Below, in pieces: positions 12,419 to 23,989 of a DNA stretch of 64,000 nt (the first letter of the stretch is position 1; each line of letters starts with the position of its first letter). The DNA lies in contig JADCRB010000040.1 in the NCBI GenBank assembly GCA_021464245.1, forward strand, positions 8,156,575 to 8,220,574, written 5' to 3'. This DNA comes from Carallia brachiata (lineage: Eukaryota; Streptophyta; Magnoliopsida; Malpighiales; Rhizophoraceae). The position numbers were made by a program, and so were the translations under genes. The notes below the pieces were generated by a model. It was not told the origin of the DNA. It saw only the letters and a list, made by a program, of their open reading frames with translations, and ran no database searches.

Positions 12419-13482
12419 TGGCTCTAGGACCAAAAATAGCCTGAAATCTTAGGATAAAACAATAAGATTATAAAAGGGAATAAATAAATTAAATAGAATA
12501 AATAATAGAATAGATAGTTGAACCGGCCATATAATGAAAATGACAGAAAATGAAATAACAGAAATCAAACAAAAGCATCAGGTGGGCGGCAGAGCCAGTC
12601 TACGTAAATGTAAAAGAAAATAAGAAAACAACAACATATTTTATTGATACTGAAGATAAAGTTTTACAAATGCTTACAGAAGACAAAAGAAAGATTACAA
12701 TATGGGAGATGAAGGTTATAAGAGATAGAGATTTTATGTAGGATAGATGAGGTTTATTGATTTTGAAAAATTGGTTTGATAGTTTTGTGAGGCTCAAGAG
12801 ATTTTAGAGGTTGAGAAAAAAGAGGGATTTGAGGTTTTGAGGGTTTGGGATTGACGGGAGTATTTTAGAGAGAGAGCTATAGTAAGAGAGAGGGAGTGTC
12901 AATTTGCCTTTTTTGGAAGAAGGGAGTTTGGTTTTATAGAAGGTTTGGGCACTATTTGTGACTAGTGGCATTTTTGAAATTTTTGTGAACAATATTTGGG
13001 TACTGTTATTGACCAATGACATTTTTTTAAAATAATACAAATAGTAATTTTTACAGAATTGCAAATTTAAGGAAATTTTTTGATTGATGAGAAAACACCA
13101 AAGCAATCATCTTCATTTTCTAGTTTGAACTATTGTCCAAAATCAGCAAGGAGTTCTTCAGAGCTGGATGTAGAAGAGCATGCATTTTGAGAGGTTTTAG
13201 AATAGCTCTGCAATAGTTGTTCCATCATTGTAAAGTATTCTTCTTGGGTTTTGGCTACTGTAATGCGATTTTGCGCATGAAACCTTTGAGCCAAAAAGAC
13301 GGATTTGTCAGGGATTTGGTTGATAAAGGTGCAATGTCCTTCAAGCCATTGTTGAATAGCTGGTTTTGAGATGTTTTGTGGGACTTGAAAAGAACTTCAA
13401 CATTTAGTTTAAATCTCTTTGTTAAAATGAGTCCTATTGCCTGTTGGAAGTACTCATAGTACCAAATCAAGACCCATAGAAC
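12419..13482 (-). promoter_or_regulatory. Viral intergenic leader with TATA box and decayed tRNA-Met primer site
   Basis: On the minus strand this region follows the last coding block of copy B. A TATA box (CTATAAAA) lies at 12932-12939, preceded at about 12950-13105 by a segment with TGAC-type words that could act as an enhancer. The primer-binding site at 12420-12432 reads TGGTCCTAGAGCC, a mutated form of the tRNA-Met complement seen at 20902-20914. A CT-rich leader lies between them. The position matches the pregenomic RNA promoter and leader of caulimovirids. The far end (13110-13474) still encodes decayed protein sequence. Confidence 0.7.
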
Positions 13483-14235
13483 TAAGGTTGCAAATGAGCT
13501 GACCCGAGCCGAGCCGAGCTTGAGAGTGTTCGAGCTCGGCTTGATAGAAAAATTAGCAAGGTCAAGCTCGGCTCGAGCTCAAATCGAGCTTTGAAAATAT
13601 AGGCTCAAGCTCGGCTCAAAAATTTTATCTCAAGCTCGAGCTCGGCTTGAATTTCTCTTCAAGTATCAAAAAATTCGAGCCACTATCACATCACGAGCCA
13701 GAAGTTTGAAATTAAAAAACCAACTTTAGCTCATGTACTAGAGGCAGCGGAAGCATGGGAGTTGGTCCTTATATAATTGCCCCACCCCCACTCTTTGCCT
13801 TTCATTCTTGATGTGGGATTGTGGGAGAGTTTCTAAAGCTCTCCCACAATCCCGCATCGACAATGGAAGCAAAGAGGCAAGTGTTGGGCAACTATAAATA
13901 TGTCCATTTCCTCTAATATTAAGTGTTCCTTTCTAATTAATCTAAAGTATTGAGCTTACAGGATTAAATTAATTAAAGTTTTAAGTTTATGTTCTTACTT
14001 TTGTTAATGAGCTTAGGTGAGCTTGTTAACGAGCTTTAACGAGCTTTGTTAATGAGCTATTCACGAGCTCCAACGAGCCGAGCCTAAGTGTGTTCGGGCT
14101 TGACTCGTTTATGAAATGAGCTTTTAAATTAAGCTTGAGCTTGGCTTGTTTAATTAATGAACGAGCTCGAGCCGAGTTTTAATCGAGCCGAACTTCCGAG
14201 CTTTTAACGAATGTATCAACTTGTTTGTAGCCCTA
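13483..14235. mobile_element. hAT-type MITE nested in the viral sequence
   Basis: The insertion is flanked by a perfect 8-bp direct repeat CATAGAAC (13475-13482 and 14236-14243). The corresponding site in the other viral copy (near 21856) has no insertion. The ends are imperfect inverted repeats, TAAGGTTGCAAATGAGCTGA against TAGGGCTACAAACAAGTTGA. Subterminal GAGCTCG/GAGCCGAG motifs repeat many times, as is common in plant hAT MITEs. The middle holds an inverted duplication with snRNA-type promoter elements (13769-13900). It has no coding capacity. Confidence 0.92.
13769..13900. promoter_or_regulatory. Inverted pair of USE/TATA (U-snRNA-type) promoter motifs
   Basis: On the plus strand TCCCGCATCG (13850-13859) is followed after exactly 33 bp by TATAAATA (13893-13900). 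On the minus strand TCCCACATCA (13818-13809) is followed after exactly 33 bp by TATATAA (13775-13769). Plant U-snRNA genes use an upstream sequence element RTCCCACATCG with a TATA box about 33-34 bp downstream for Pol II. The two halves are diverged inverted copies of each other around a 9-bp loop. Transcription is inferred, not shown. Confidence 0.55.
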
Positions 14236-14243
14236 CATAGAAC

Positions 14244-15190
14244 AAAGAAATTTGCACAAAAAAGAAAAAGTGTATAAAATTTCTTTTCCATAAATGGGGG
14301 TTTGTAATTTTCTTTGAACAAAAGATAACTAGGTTCAACTTCAGGATTGAGTATTTTAGGAACTGCTCCAAAATATTTCCACCATTGAAGGAACCAATTT
14401 GGGAGGTTTGAGGTTTTAAAACTATTATCAAAATATGTCAACCAAGAATGGGTTTAATTTTGGTTTTGAAGGAGGAAAGTATTGAACCACGCTGGGTGGT
14501 AATCCCAATAGGAAAATGTAGGATTATGGCTCAATGCATTTTTGAAACTAACTAGAAAACATTTTTGAGATGGAAGGGTCTTACCCCAATCCTTTGGATG
14601 AATGACTTTTTGGATGTGGCAAGTAGAATAAGTAGGTTCATCGCCAGATTTGGGCATGAAAAAGAGTTTGAGTTTTACTGAACCAGTCACTTCTAGGATC
14701 GCTATATAATAAGGTTGGGATTTTGTCAAAGCCCATGGTTTAAAGTTCCAACCCTTTCCAAAAATTTTTGAATTGTGATCGAGGGATTTTTATCAAACAA
14801 TTCATCCTCAACTGTCACAATATTTTGAAAAGTTTGTTTCACAAAATACTTAGATCTTTTGGAAACAATCTAAGTGGGGTTTTAGAAAATTTTTTGAAAT
14901 AGGGGTTTTTGAGAGGAAGATCCTATCTCATGAATTTTTGAAATAGGTTTAGAAATTATATCAGTGGGTTTTTCTTCCACTTAATACTGTTGGATTTGTT
15001 CTTGTGAAAGATTTTGAAGAGCTGAGTGTAATTCTGGAGATTAAGAGAGACTTTCAACCCATTATTGAATTTGTAGATTTTTCTGGGTTTCTTAGGCTTT
15101 TTGGTTTTCTTCTTCTGTAACCATGTCAACCTAAGATTTGATAGGTTGAGCTCTAGTAATTGGTTTTTCAATTGGTTTGAAAGTTAAAGG
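14244..15190 (-). pseudogene. Caulimovirid region downstream of RNase H (copy B)
   Basis: On the minus strand, fragments at 14956-15171, 14454-14729 and 14244-14441 correspond block by block to 21.8-22.9 kb of the other minus copy. A conserved aromatic peptide (LQWWKYFGAVP) lies near 14.37 kb. Function is unknown to me. Its position after RNase H and before the leader resembles the extra reading frame described in florendovirus-type genomes, but I cannot prove that identity. Frameshifts separate the blocks. Confidence 0.55.
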
Positions 15191-15860
15191 GGTGATTGGT
15201 TTAATGGTTGACAAATGGTTTTCAGTTTGATTTTCAGGAAGTTGGGGGGCTTTACCCTTGTCTTTGGTTTTTGGTTTTATGGGCATTATTGTGAGGTCCT
15301 ATTTTGGAGGAATTGTCAAGTTAGAAAGTTTGTAATTGAGTTTGATTCTCCCTTAATATATTCAATATCGAAAACAAAAATACTAAGGATAGCTTGCCAT
15401 CGGGCAAAATTTGTTTCAAAGCAAAGTTTTGAACATCTATTTGCAAAACTTCTTTAACAGATTTACAATCAATATGCGATAAAAGCTTTCGGTTGAGTAA
15501 ATTGCTTTGAAATTTTGTAATACACAAAACAATGCTCAAAATTTCTTCTTTGATGGTAGAGTAATTTTTTTGACAATCATTTTAACGAGCAGACGTGTAT
15601 TGAACTATATATTCTTGCCCTGTTTGTAATTGTTTAAGAATCCCACCCGACCATAGTTCAAAAGCATCAGTTTTAATAATTTTTGAGGTTGAAGGGTCAG
15701 CTATATGTAGACTTGGGATTTCTAGGACTTGTTTTTTGATTTGCTGGACTACCTTAGTGTGTTCATTGGTCTAGTGAACAAGGGTTTTCTTTAATCTATC
15801 ATACAAGGATTTTGCGAGACGATTGACATTGGGATAGAAGTCTAAAACATAATTTAAACT
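15191..15860 (-). pseudogene. Caulimovirid RNase H domain (copy B)
   Basis: The open stretch 15321-15539 (minus) contains an IVLCITKFQ helix and an HIDCKS motif with the active-site Asp of the RNase H fold. It is followed by a GKLSLVF-like segment that ends out of frame. The RT thumb and connection are read at 15540-15860 with frame breaks. RNase H removes the RNA template during reverse transcription in active relatives. The order RT then RNase H is preserved. Confidence 0.75.
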
Positions 15861-16760
15861 TCCTAGGAATCGTTGGAGTTGGGTTTTATCAAGGATTTTA
15901 TTAGGATATTTAAAAGTAAAAGTAAGAGATTGCTCTATTGGTTTAATCATTCTTTGAGAGATACGATGACCTAAGAAACAAATATGAGTTTGAAAGATAG
16001 ATATCTTGGATTTGGAAACTACAAGTCCATTTTTTTAGTAACAAAGAAAAAGGTTTTCAAATTTTTAAAATGCTGGTTAATGGAATTGGAGAATACCAAA
16101 ACATCATCAATGCAAACAATGAGAAATTGTGAATAATCAAAAAATATATCATTCATATTTCTTTGAAATTCACTTAGTGCATTTTTCAAGCCCAATGACA
16201 TGACATTCCATTCGTATTGGCCAAATGGAATGGTGAATGTAGTTTTGTGCTGATCTTTGTGATGTATTTGGATTTCCCAAAAATCATATTTCATGTCAAA
16301 TTTAGAAAAAATAAATGCAAAATGCAGTTTTTGTAATAAGTCACATTTATGATGGGATACCTAATCCATTTTAGTGCCTTGTTTAAGAGTTTATTTCAGA
16401 GTTCTTATTTACATAAAAAGTTGAATAAGACCAAGGTGACACCTGGATTTAGTGATTAGTTCTTTAGAGACTAAATCTTGAATTTCTGATCTACAAGGTT
16501 GTTCAAGATTAGAATTTATTTGAATGGGTTTGGCTTTTGTTGGGATTGATCGTTCATCAAAATCTTTTTCATATGATAAATCAACCATAAGTTATTTTCT
16601 TTCCCAAAAAGCATTGGGTAAGTCAGCACAAATTTCTGTTTCGATTTGTTTTTGAAAAGTAAGAATTTTGCTTTTGACAAATTGGTTTTGTAACTAATTT
16701 TCAATCCTTTGTAAAGAAACATCTTGCTTTAAATGTAAAAGCTGTGTTTCTTTACATTTG
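15861..16760 (-). pseudogene. Caulimovirid reverse transcriptase (copy B)
   Basis: On the minus strand the palm is readable at 16019-16294, with a WNVMSLGLKNA motif and the catalytic box at 16103-16114 reading CIDD instead of YIDD. The fingers region lies at 16300-16500 with stops, and the segment joining it to the protease is open at 16516-16722. Both catalytic aspartates remain, but the tyrosine is replaced and the frame is broken. Confidence 0.8.
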
Positions 16761-16989
16761 ATGAAAACATTTATCTCATTATTATAAATAGAACAAGCCT
16801 TTATAATATTAAAATTTTTTGTTTTTGGTTTTTCAATGAAAGAGAAAATATATTTCAAATTTTTGGTTTTGAATGCTATTCCATGATAACCAATAGAAAA
16901 GCAGTTATAAAATTAACGAACAGTATCCCTAAAATGACAATATGTTGAATATCATTAACTAAAACAAAAGAGGTCATAATGGCAATATC

Positions 16990-17613
16990 TTAATTAATAA
17001 TCGAAGCAATAGTCTTAGCTTTTATTGTTAATGTAGAATTATTTGCTGCAGAAAGTTTTTCCGATAACTTTTCACGAAAACATTTAGGTATCATGCCTTC
17101 CTTGATACATTTCAAATCTACACCTGTATCAAATAAGATAATAATATTCAATTTGAAATCTTTTAAAAAAACAAGTGAAATTTTGATCAAAAATTTTTGA
17201 GATGTAATTTTTTTTAAAACAAAACAAAAATCATTTGGAAGGTTTTTACCTTTCAAATCTAGTTTTTCATCTTCTTTGTTTTCAAACTTTGATGCAGTTT
17301 CAGTCTCATTTACTAACAAACATTGCAAAAGATTTGAATATTTTTGTTGTTTTTTTTTTAGTTCTCTTAACTCAAGTTTGACAGTTTTGATTGTTGTTTG
17401 GAGGCCCTCAATGGATAGTGTCGATTTTTTTGATTTTTTTGCTTTTCTCAAAATAACAGTGAGGTTATAAGGATTCAAACTGGTATTTGGAAGAACGTAT
17501 GGGTTTGGGTTTTCAAGTAATTGTTGGAGTTTTTCTAAATATTGTTTCTGGATTTGGGAATCATTAATATGCTTAATGACTTCAAGAATAAATTCTTGGT
17601 CGTTCGTAAGCAT
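16990..17613 (-). pseudogene. Caulimovirid aspartic protease segment, longest open viral stretch (copy B)
   Basis: This is 207 codons without a stop. The first two thirds are Lys/Leu/Glu-rich and probably coiled coil. The active site ILFDTGVDLKCI has an intact DTG at about 17122-17130, followed by a segment that ends SIIN at a stop. In living relatives this is an internal part of a polyprotein, so the Met at the start is not a natural start. It is the best-preserved coding block in the array. Confidence 0.8.
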
Positions 17614-17759
17614 ATTAATTTGTTTTTCATTTTCAAAATCAGAAGTGGAATTTAGAGATGTTGTAACTGATTCATTTAACTATAATGGTTCTTTTTTAGA
17701 GTCAAATGAATCAATTTTCAGAATCTAAAGTTTCAACTAGAAGAGCTTCAACCTGATGA

Positions 17760-19320
17760 AGAATTTCTTCATCTAATTAAAGTTCTTGCAGTTTTTTGTT
17801 GAGTTTACAGAATTGAGAAATGTGTCCTTGCTTCCCACACTCGTAACAAGTTACGTTCTTCAATTTTGTTGGAGATTTTGGTTTGGATTTTTTTTCGTGT
17901 TGGGTTTTTGAAAGAATTTTTTTGTTTTCTTATAGGATGACTTTATGTAGTATGTATTTTCTTTAGACACAAACTGCTTTTTATTTTTGAAAAAAGGTTT
18001 TTTCTTGGGGCCTTTTGTGCAAGTTCTGTTACAGGAAGAGGTTGAAGGTTTTATAGAGTTGAAATCAAACTACTGGCAGAAGCTTCCTAGCTCTTATCTA
18101 GTTTGCCTCATTTCCCATTTGAGGTGTTTTCGAAGTTTTAGATCTTGACAAATTTTAAGACATTCTTTTTGGGTAAGACTGATGAGTTTACCATAGGTTA
18201 ACTGGTCATAAGGAATTGGGTTTCCAAATGATTCTTTGATACAATTTTAGACCTTTTCTCCCAACAGAATTGAAAGTCTTGCAAGAATTGTTCTTTCCAA
18301 AAGGACTGATTTGAATCTTCTTGAAGCATTAATTGAGTAAGAAAAGTGTTTTTGTAGTGTTAGAAGTCACTAAGTTTTGTGCACCTAAGGTTTGAGAGAA
18401 GTTCAGCATTTTTATCCTTCAAATGGAAAGGTCCCCAATGAAGTGTAGGGAAATTGTTAGGATTAGTGTTGTCACTGCATCCTGAATGATATTTACTAAT
18501 TGATCTAAGATGGGTACTCTATCTTTGATGGTTTAGATTAAGTTTAAGATTTCTAATTGTTGTGTAGATGTGAGATGGTAATCCCACTATCCTTTGAGTT
18601 GTCCAGAAAAACCCGCAATGAGTAATTCTGCTATAGCACAGTTAGGGGTACCAGTTTAGGTTTTATCAACATTAGCTGTCATGGTCATTTGTTGGATGAT
18701 ATTCAAAATGTTGTATTCAGACATTCTATTATGTTCCATTCATAGATAGAAATTGCATTGTATTTTGTTTGAATTAAAAGGGTTTTGGATTCAATGTCAA
18801 TATCTAGAGCTCTTGTTAAAGGCAAAGGAGTTGATTGCCAAGTTAGTCTATTGAGCTGTGAAGTGTCATTTTGGGAGGTTTCGTTGTTTGAAGTTTGGTT
18901 GTATTCCAAAATGTTGACCTTTTTGATTAGAGTGTTAGGAACTGTTTGTGAGGTTGATGATAATGGTTCAAGTTTTGCCAATTGCTCCTTAGCAATTTTA
19001 AGAAACTGCAGTTAATGAGTTTGAATTTTTTGTTGGCTGTTTTGGGAAACCTGAAATGGTTTAAAAACTGGATTTTTAAGGGTTTTGTTTGTTGATTTGT
19101 CAATCGTGGCTAAAGATAAATCAAATTTTTCGATTTTTTTTTTTTTATCTTGGTCAATTGGTTTCCTATGGTTTAGAGATTTGCATTGTGAAATTATTTT
19201 GTTGAACAATACTTCTAATGTTTTTGTCCTTAGACTCAATTGGGATTTTAAATGAAGAAGCTTTGATTTTGGAGTTTCCATAATTAAAAATGACTTTTCT
19301 AGTGGGAGGATGTTCAGATT
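17760..19320 (-). pseudogene. Caulimovirid coat-protein region with intact zinc knuckle (copy B)
   Basis: On the minus strand the CCHC knuckle CYECGKQGHISQFC is intact at about 17810-17852. Upstream lie blocks matching 9.3-10.3 kb of copy A, including the open stretches 18703-18981 and 19012-19281. The coat protein binds and packages genomic DNA in relatives. Several stops (for example near 18.2-18.5 kb) rule out a complete protein. Confidence 0.75.
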
Positions 19321-19323
19321 TAA

Positions 19324-20760
19324 TTATTTTTGTATCCACTTCCCACTTAGGAGTTTATTTCGGTAAGTAACTAGACTAATAGTTTTGGAGAAAGGATATG
19401 AAATGTTGTTTAAGGAAACATACATTTCAAACCAATTAAAGAACAAGATATGAATTTTATACATAAGCATAAAATCATAAAATTGCTTTTGGATTTCATT
19501 TCGGTATTGTAAGAAGTTATCAAAAAACCATTTTTGTTTTTTTGAGTTGTAAGATGCATAGAAATCATCATGCAAGTATGTTTTGTCAAGCTGAAATTCT
19601 TTTTCTAAAATGTTTATGATGTTTTTCGTGACAATAGAAAAAGTTGGTGAAGTTGGCTAAAAAAGTGGACAGTCTTGTTTTTTCCTGTAGACTAGTATAC
19701 TGGATGTGGTATAGGGGTTCGATAGTCTACATTTTGCATGATGAACTAGGTATATCTGAGGTTGAATACCTTGATTTGACAAAGACGAGTTTTCATGGAA
19801 TGCTTATGATTGAAGGAAATTTAGAAATTCTTCCTAAATCTCTAGTGCTGGTACTGGTGGATGCTGCATCAAAAAATTTAGAACTAGTAGATTTTCAATC
19901 AAACATTAATTTGATCTTTCATTTTGAATATTGGGTAATTTTTGCAAGATTTGGGTTTGGTTCTGGGAATTTTGGGGATTCAAGTTTCATAGCACCTTCT
20001 AAGATTTATTATTATGGTAAAGTTCTATCTTTCCATTGGATGGTTCTAGGAATGGTAATGTTTGATTTTGAAAGATCTGCCTACAGTAACAAAGTTTCAT
20101 CTTTCTTTGAATTGAAACGATGTTCTGAAGAAAATGCAGATGTCATGGTTTTGAAATGGATTTTGAAAATTAATGCAACTAGAATTGAGCCTTCCAACAT
20201 TATATAATTATGGGTTTTGATTTGCAAAATCATGCTTTTCAAAATGTTTTTGTCACTAAGAGAAATGGTAAGGTTTGGATAACAATCATATAAAATTGGT
20301 CCATTATTCAGTGTTGACTTTACTGTTCTTAAAAGAGAATTTTAGAAATCTATGAACCTGGTATCTGTAAGGACTGCTACTATAAAAGTATCAGGTCCTT
20401 CTCTTGTAAGAGATTTGAATCCTACTTGAACAAGACCTATATGGATGTATTTAAAATTTTTGCTTCTAAGGGTTTGAAGGGATTTTTTAGAAAGTAAGTA
20501 AATGGTTTCAAAGTTTTGAGATCTAAATAACTCATTCCTCAATTTTGATATTCAAATCAGTTTTTAAAATGAATTTTGAAGTTTGATAGATCTAGTCCTT
20601 CCTATCTCTAGGATTCTCCCAATTATCTATATGTTTTGAAAAGTCTTCTAAAGTAACTTCTTCATTACTGATTACTTTCTTAATTTTTGAGTTTTCTTAG
20701 GTAGAAAAGTTTGAGAAAGAAATTGATATAAAAAAATTGAAATCCATATCCTAAAATAAT
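19324..20760 (-). pseudogene. Caulimovirid movement protein and MP-CP linker (copy B)
   Basis: On the minus strand a possible start lies near 20760-20740, about 145 bp after the primer-binding site. The 30K-type movement-protein core is readable at 20342-20542, with an IHIGLVQVGFKSLTREG block followed by a DTRF motif. It continues through 19.9-20.2 kb, then an aromatic-rich block at 19324-19575. Stops break it at about 20.70, 20.59, 20.34 and 20.10 kb. This is the most complete movement-protein region in the array. Confidence 0.8.
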
Positions 20761-20901
20761 TTTGGTTATGGGGGTGGAATATATTCGTGTTATGACCTTA
20801 AACAATAGGGTTGACTGACTTACTACCAACTGGGCCTCAATGCTTCAAGTAATCCACACACAATGCAAAATTATATCAAGAATAGATCCACTACCCTTCT
20901 C

Positions 20902-20914
20902 GGCTTTGATACCA
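20902..20914 (-). promoter_or_regulatory. Caulimovirid tRNA-Met primer-binding site (copy B)
   Basis: The minus strand reads TGGTATCAAAGCC, matching the complement of the initiator tRNA-Met 3' end except for one base (TGGTATCAGAGCC is usual). It lies between the leader (20925-21485) and the start of the movement protein region, exactly where minus-strand DNA synthesis starts in this family. The homologous site at 12420-12432 has further changes. Confidence 0.85.
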
Positions 20915-21485
20915 AAAATGGCCCAAAATCTCTGGGGTAAAATAGTAAGAAAAAGTAAGAATATAGTATAGTAATAAAGTAAAAATATATTTAAAATAAA
21001 AGAGAATAAATAAATGAAACAGAAATTAAATAACAAAATATGCGGTTGACCCAGCCATATAATGAAAATGATAGAAAATAAAATAAGAGAAAGCAAACAA
21101 AAGCATCAGTTGGGCAGTAGTGCCAGTCCGTGTAAATGTAAAAGAAAATAAGAAAACAATAACATATTTTATTGACATTGAAGATAGAGTTTTACAAATA
21201 CTTACAGAAGGCAAAAGAAAGATTACAATATGAGAGATGAAGGTTAGGAGAGATAAAGATTTTATGTAGGATGGATGAGGTTTATTGATTTCTAAAAAAT
21301 TGGTTTGAAGTTTTTGTTAGGCTTGAGAGATTTTAGAGGTTGAGAGAAATAAGGAATTTGAGGATTTGAGGCTTTGGGATTGACAGGGAGTATTTTAAAG
21401 AGAGAAGTATAGTGTGAGAGAGGGAATATCAATCTTCCTATTTTGGAAGAAGGGGTTTCGTTTTATAGAAGGTTTGGGTAATCAT
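20915..21485 (-). promoter_or_regulatory. Viral leader and promoter (between copy C and copy B)
   Basis: This is homologous to 12433-12950, with a TATA box CTATAAAA at 21461-21468 on the minus strand followed by a CT-rich leader. It lacks about 150 bp present upstream of the TATA box in the other copy (12950-13105). The genome coordinate system of these viruses starts at the adjacent primer-binding site. Confidence 0.7.
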
Positions 21486-22924
21486 TTTCATTTTCTAGCT
21501 TGAAATCTTCTCTGAAATCAGCAAGTTGTTCTTCAGAGCTGGATGTCGAAGAGGATGCACTTTAAGAAGTTTTAGAATAGCTCTACAATAGTTATTCCAT
21601 TATTGCAAAGTATTCTTTTTGGGTTTTGGCTATTGCAAGACGATTTTATGCATGAAACTTTTGAGCCAAAAGGACGGATTGGTTAAGGATTTGGCTGATA
21701 AAGGTGTGATGTGCTTTAAGCCATTGTTAAACAGCTGGTTTTGAGAATTTTTGTGGGACTTGAAATGAACTCACCATTTAACTTTAAATATCTTTATTAA
21801 AATGAGTCTTGTTTTCTACTTGAAGGAGTCATAGTACCAAATCAAGACCCATCGAACAAAGAATTTGCACGAAAAGAAGAAGTGGAGGAAATTTTTTTTC
21901 CAAAATGGGGGGTTTGAAAGTTTCTTTGAACAAAAGATAATTAGGTTCAACTTCATAATTGAGTATTTCAGGAACTGCTCCAAAACATTTCCACCATTGA
22001 AAGAGCCAATTTGGGAGGTTTGAGGTTTTAAAACTATTATCAAAATATATCAACCAAGAATGGGTTGATTTTAGTTTTAAAGGAGTAAAGTATTAAACCA
22101 CGCTTGGTGGTAATCCCAATAAGAAAATATAGGATTATGACATTTTTTAAACTAACTAGAAAACGTTTTAGAGAGGAAAGGGTTTGATCCAAATCCTTTG
22201 GAAGAATGACTTTTTGGATGTGGCAAGTAGAATAAGCAGGTTCATGGCCAGATTTGGCCGTGAAAAAGAGTTTGAATTTTACTGAACCAGTCACTTCTAG
22301 GGTTGCCATATAATAAGGTTGGGGTTCTATCAAATCCCATGGTTTAAAGTTCTATCCTTTTCTAAAAAGATTTTGAACTGTTATTGAGGGTTTTTATCAA
22401 AAAAAATATGTCATCAATTGTCACATCATTTTGAAAAGTTGGTTTTATATAATACTCAGATATTTTGGAAACAATCTGAGTGGGGTTTTGAAAAATTGTT
22501 TGAGGTTCGGGTTTTTGAGAAGAATATCCTATCTCGAGATTTTTTGAAAAAGGTTAGATTATACCTGTGGGTTTTACTTCTACTTGATGCTGTTGGATTT
22601 GTTTTTGTGAAAAGTTTTGAAGTGCTAAAAGTGATTCTTGAGATTGAGAGAGACTTTTAACCCATTGTTAGATTAGTAGGTTTTTCTAGGTTTTCTTGGG
22701 TTGCTTGGTTTTCTTCTTCTATAACCATGTCAATCTAAGATTTGATGGGTTGAGCTGTGGCAATTAGTTTTTCAATCGGTTTAAAAGTTGAAGGGGTAAT
22801 TGGTTTAATGGTTGAAAAAGTGTTTTCAATTGGATTTTCAGGAAGTTGGGGGGCTTTACCCTTGTTTTTGGTTTTTGATTTTCTGGGCATCGTTGTCAAG
22901 TCCTATTTTGGAGGAATTTTTGAG
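21486..22924 (-). pseudogene. Caulimovirid region downstream of RNase H (copy C)
   Basis: This is the minus-strand counterpart of 13.1-15.19 kb, without the hAT MITE. The aromatic LFQWWKCFGAVP peptide is at about 21.98 kb, and the 22040-22333 block carries a TYSTCHIQKV-like stretch written AYSTCHIQKV here. Frameshifted throughout. The empty MITE site lies at about 21856. Confidence 0.55.
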
Positions 22925-23466
22925 TTAGAAAGTCTGGAATTGAGTGTGATTCTCCCTTAATATATTTAATATCAAAATCGAAAATACTAAAGAGAGCTTG
23001 CCATCGAGCAAAAATCCGTTCTGAAGCAACGTTTTGAACATCTTTTTACAAAACTTCTTTAGCAGATTTACAATTAATATGTAGTAAAAACTTTTAGTTG
23101 AGTAAATCACTTTGAAATTTTGTAATACACAAAACAATGCTCAAAATTTCTTTTTTGATGGTAGAGTAATTCTTTTAACATTCATTCTAATGAGCAGACA
23201 TATATTGAACTATATATTACTGTCCATTTTGTAATTGTTTAAGAATCCTACCACACCCAAGTTTAGAAGTATCGGTTTCAACAATTTTTGAGGCTGAAGG
23301 GTCTGCTATATGTAAACATGAGATTTCTAAGACTAGTTTTTTGATTTGTTGGACTGCCTTAGCGTGTTCATTGATTCAGGGAACATGGTTTTTCTTCAAT
23401 CTATCATGCAAGGGTTTTGCGAGACGATTGATATTGGGACAGAAGTCTAAAGCATAATTTAAACTT
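22925..23466 (-). pseudogene. Caulimovirid RNase H domain (copy C)
   Basis: The minus-strand sequence parallels 15.3-15.86 kb, with an interrupted LLHINCKSAKEVL-like segment in which the Asp of the conserved DCKS motif reads Asn (about 23.08 kb). Frame breaks occur on both sides. Even the active site is lost, so this copy is more decayed here than copy B. Confidence 0.6.
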
Positions 23467-23989
23467 TTAGGAATCATGGAGCTGAGTTTTATCAAGGATT
23501 TTATTGAGAAATTTAGAAGCAAAAGCAAAAGATAGCTCTATTGGTGTAATCGTTCCTTGAGAGATACAATGACCTAAGAAACGAATACGAGTTTGAAAGA
23601 GAGACATCTTAGATTTGGAAACTACAAGACCATTTTTCTTAGTAACAAAGAAAAAGGTTTTCAAATGTTTAAAATTTTGTTAAATGGAATAGGAGAATAC
23701 CATAACATCATCGATGTAAACAATGAGAAATTGTGAATAATAAAAGATATATCATTCACAATTCTTTGAAAATCACTTGATGCTTTTTTCAAACCAAATG
23801 GCATGACATTTTATTCGTATTGGTCAAATAGAACAATGCATGTAGTTTTGTATTGGTCTTTGGGATGAATTTGGATTTGCCAAAAACTAGATTTCATGTC
23901 AAATTTTGAAAAAAATGATGCAAAATGTAGTTTTTGTAACAAGTCACATTTATGAGGAATGGGATACTTAATCCATTTTAGTGTCTTGC
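23467..23989 (-). pseudogene. Caulimovirid reverse transcriptase fragment (copy C)
   Basis: The minus strand carries RT palm and thumb. The YIDD box is intact at 23707-23718, and the fragment ends upstream at KWIKYPIPHKCDLL near 23.98 kb, where it joins a leader scrap. A deletion near 23.75 kb shifts the frame between the NDIF-like helix and YIDD. Confidence 0.75.

Noticed and set aside
19644..20207. A 187-codon plus-strand reading frame
   Set aside because: It is antisense to the viral movement-protein region of copy B and encodes nothing recognisable. The minus strand explains the sequence.
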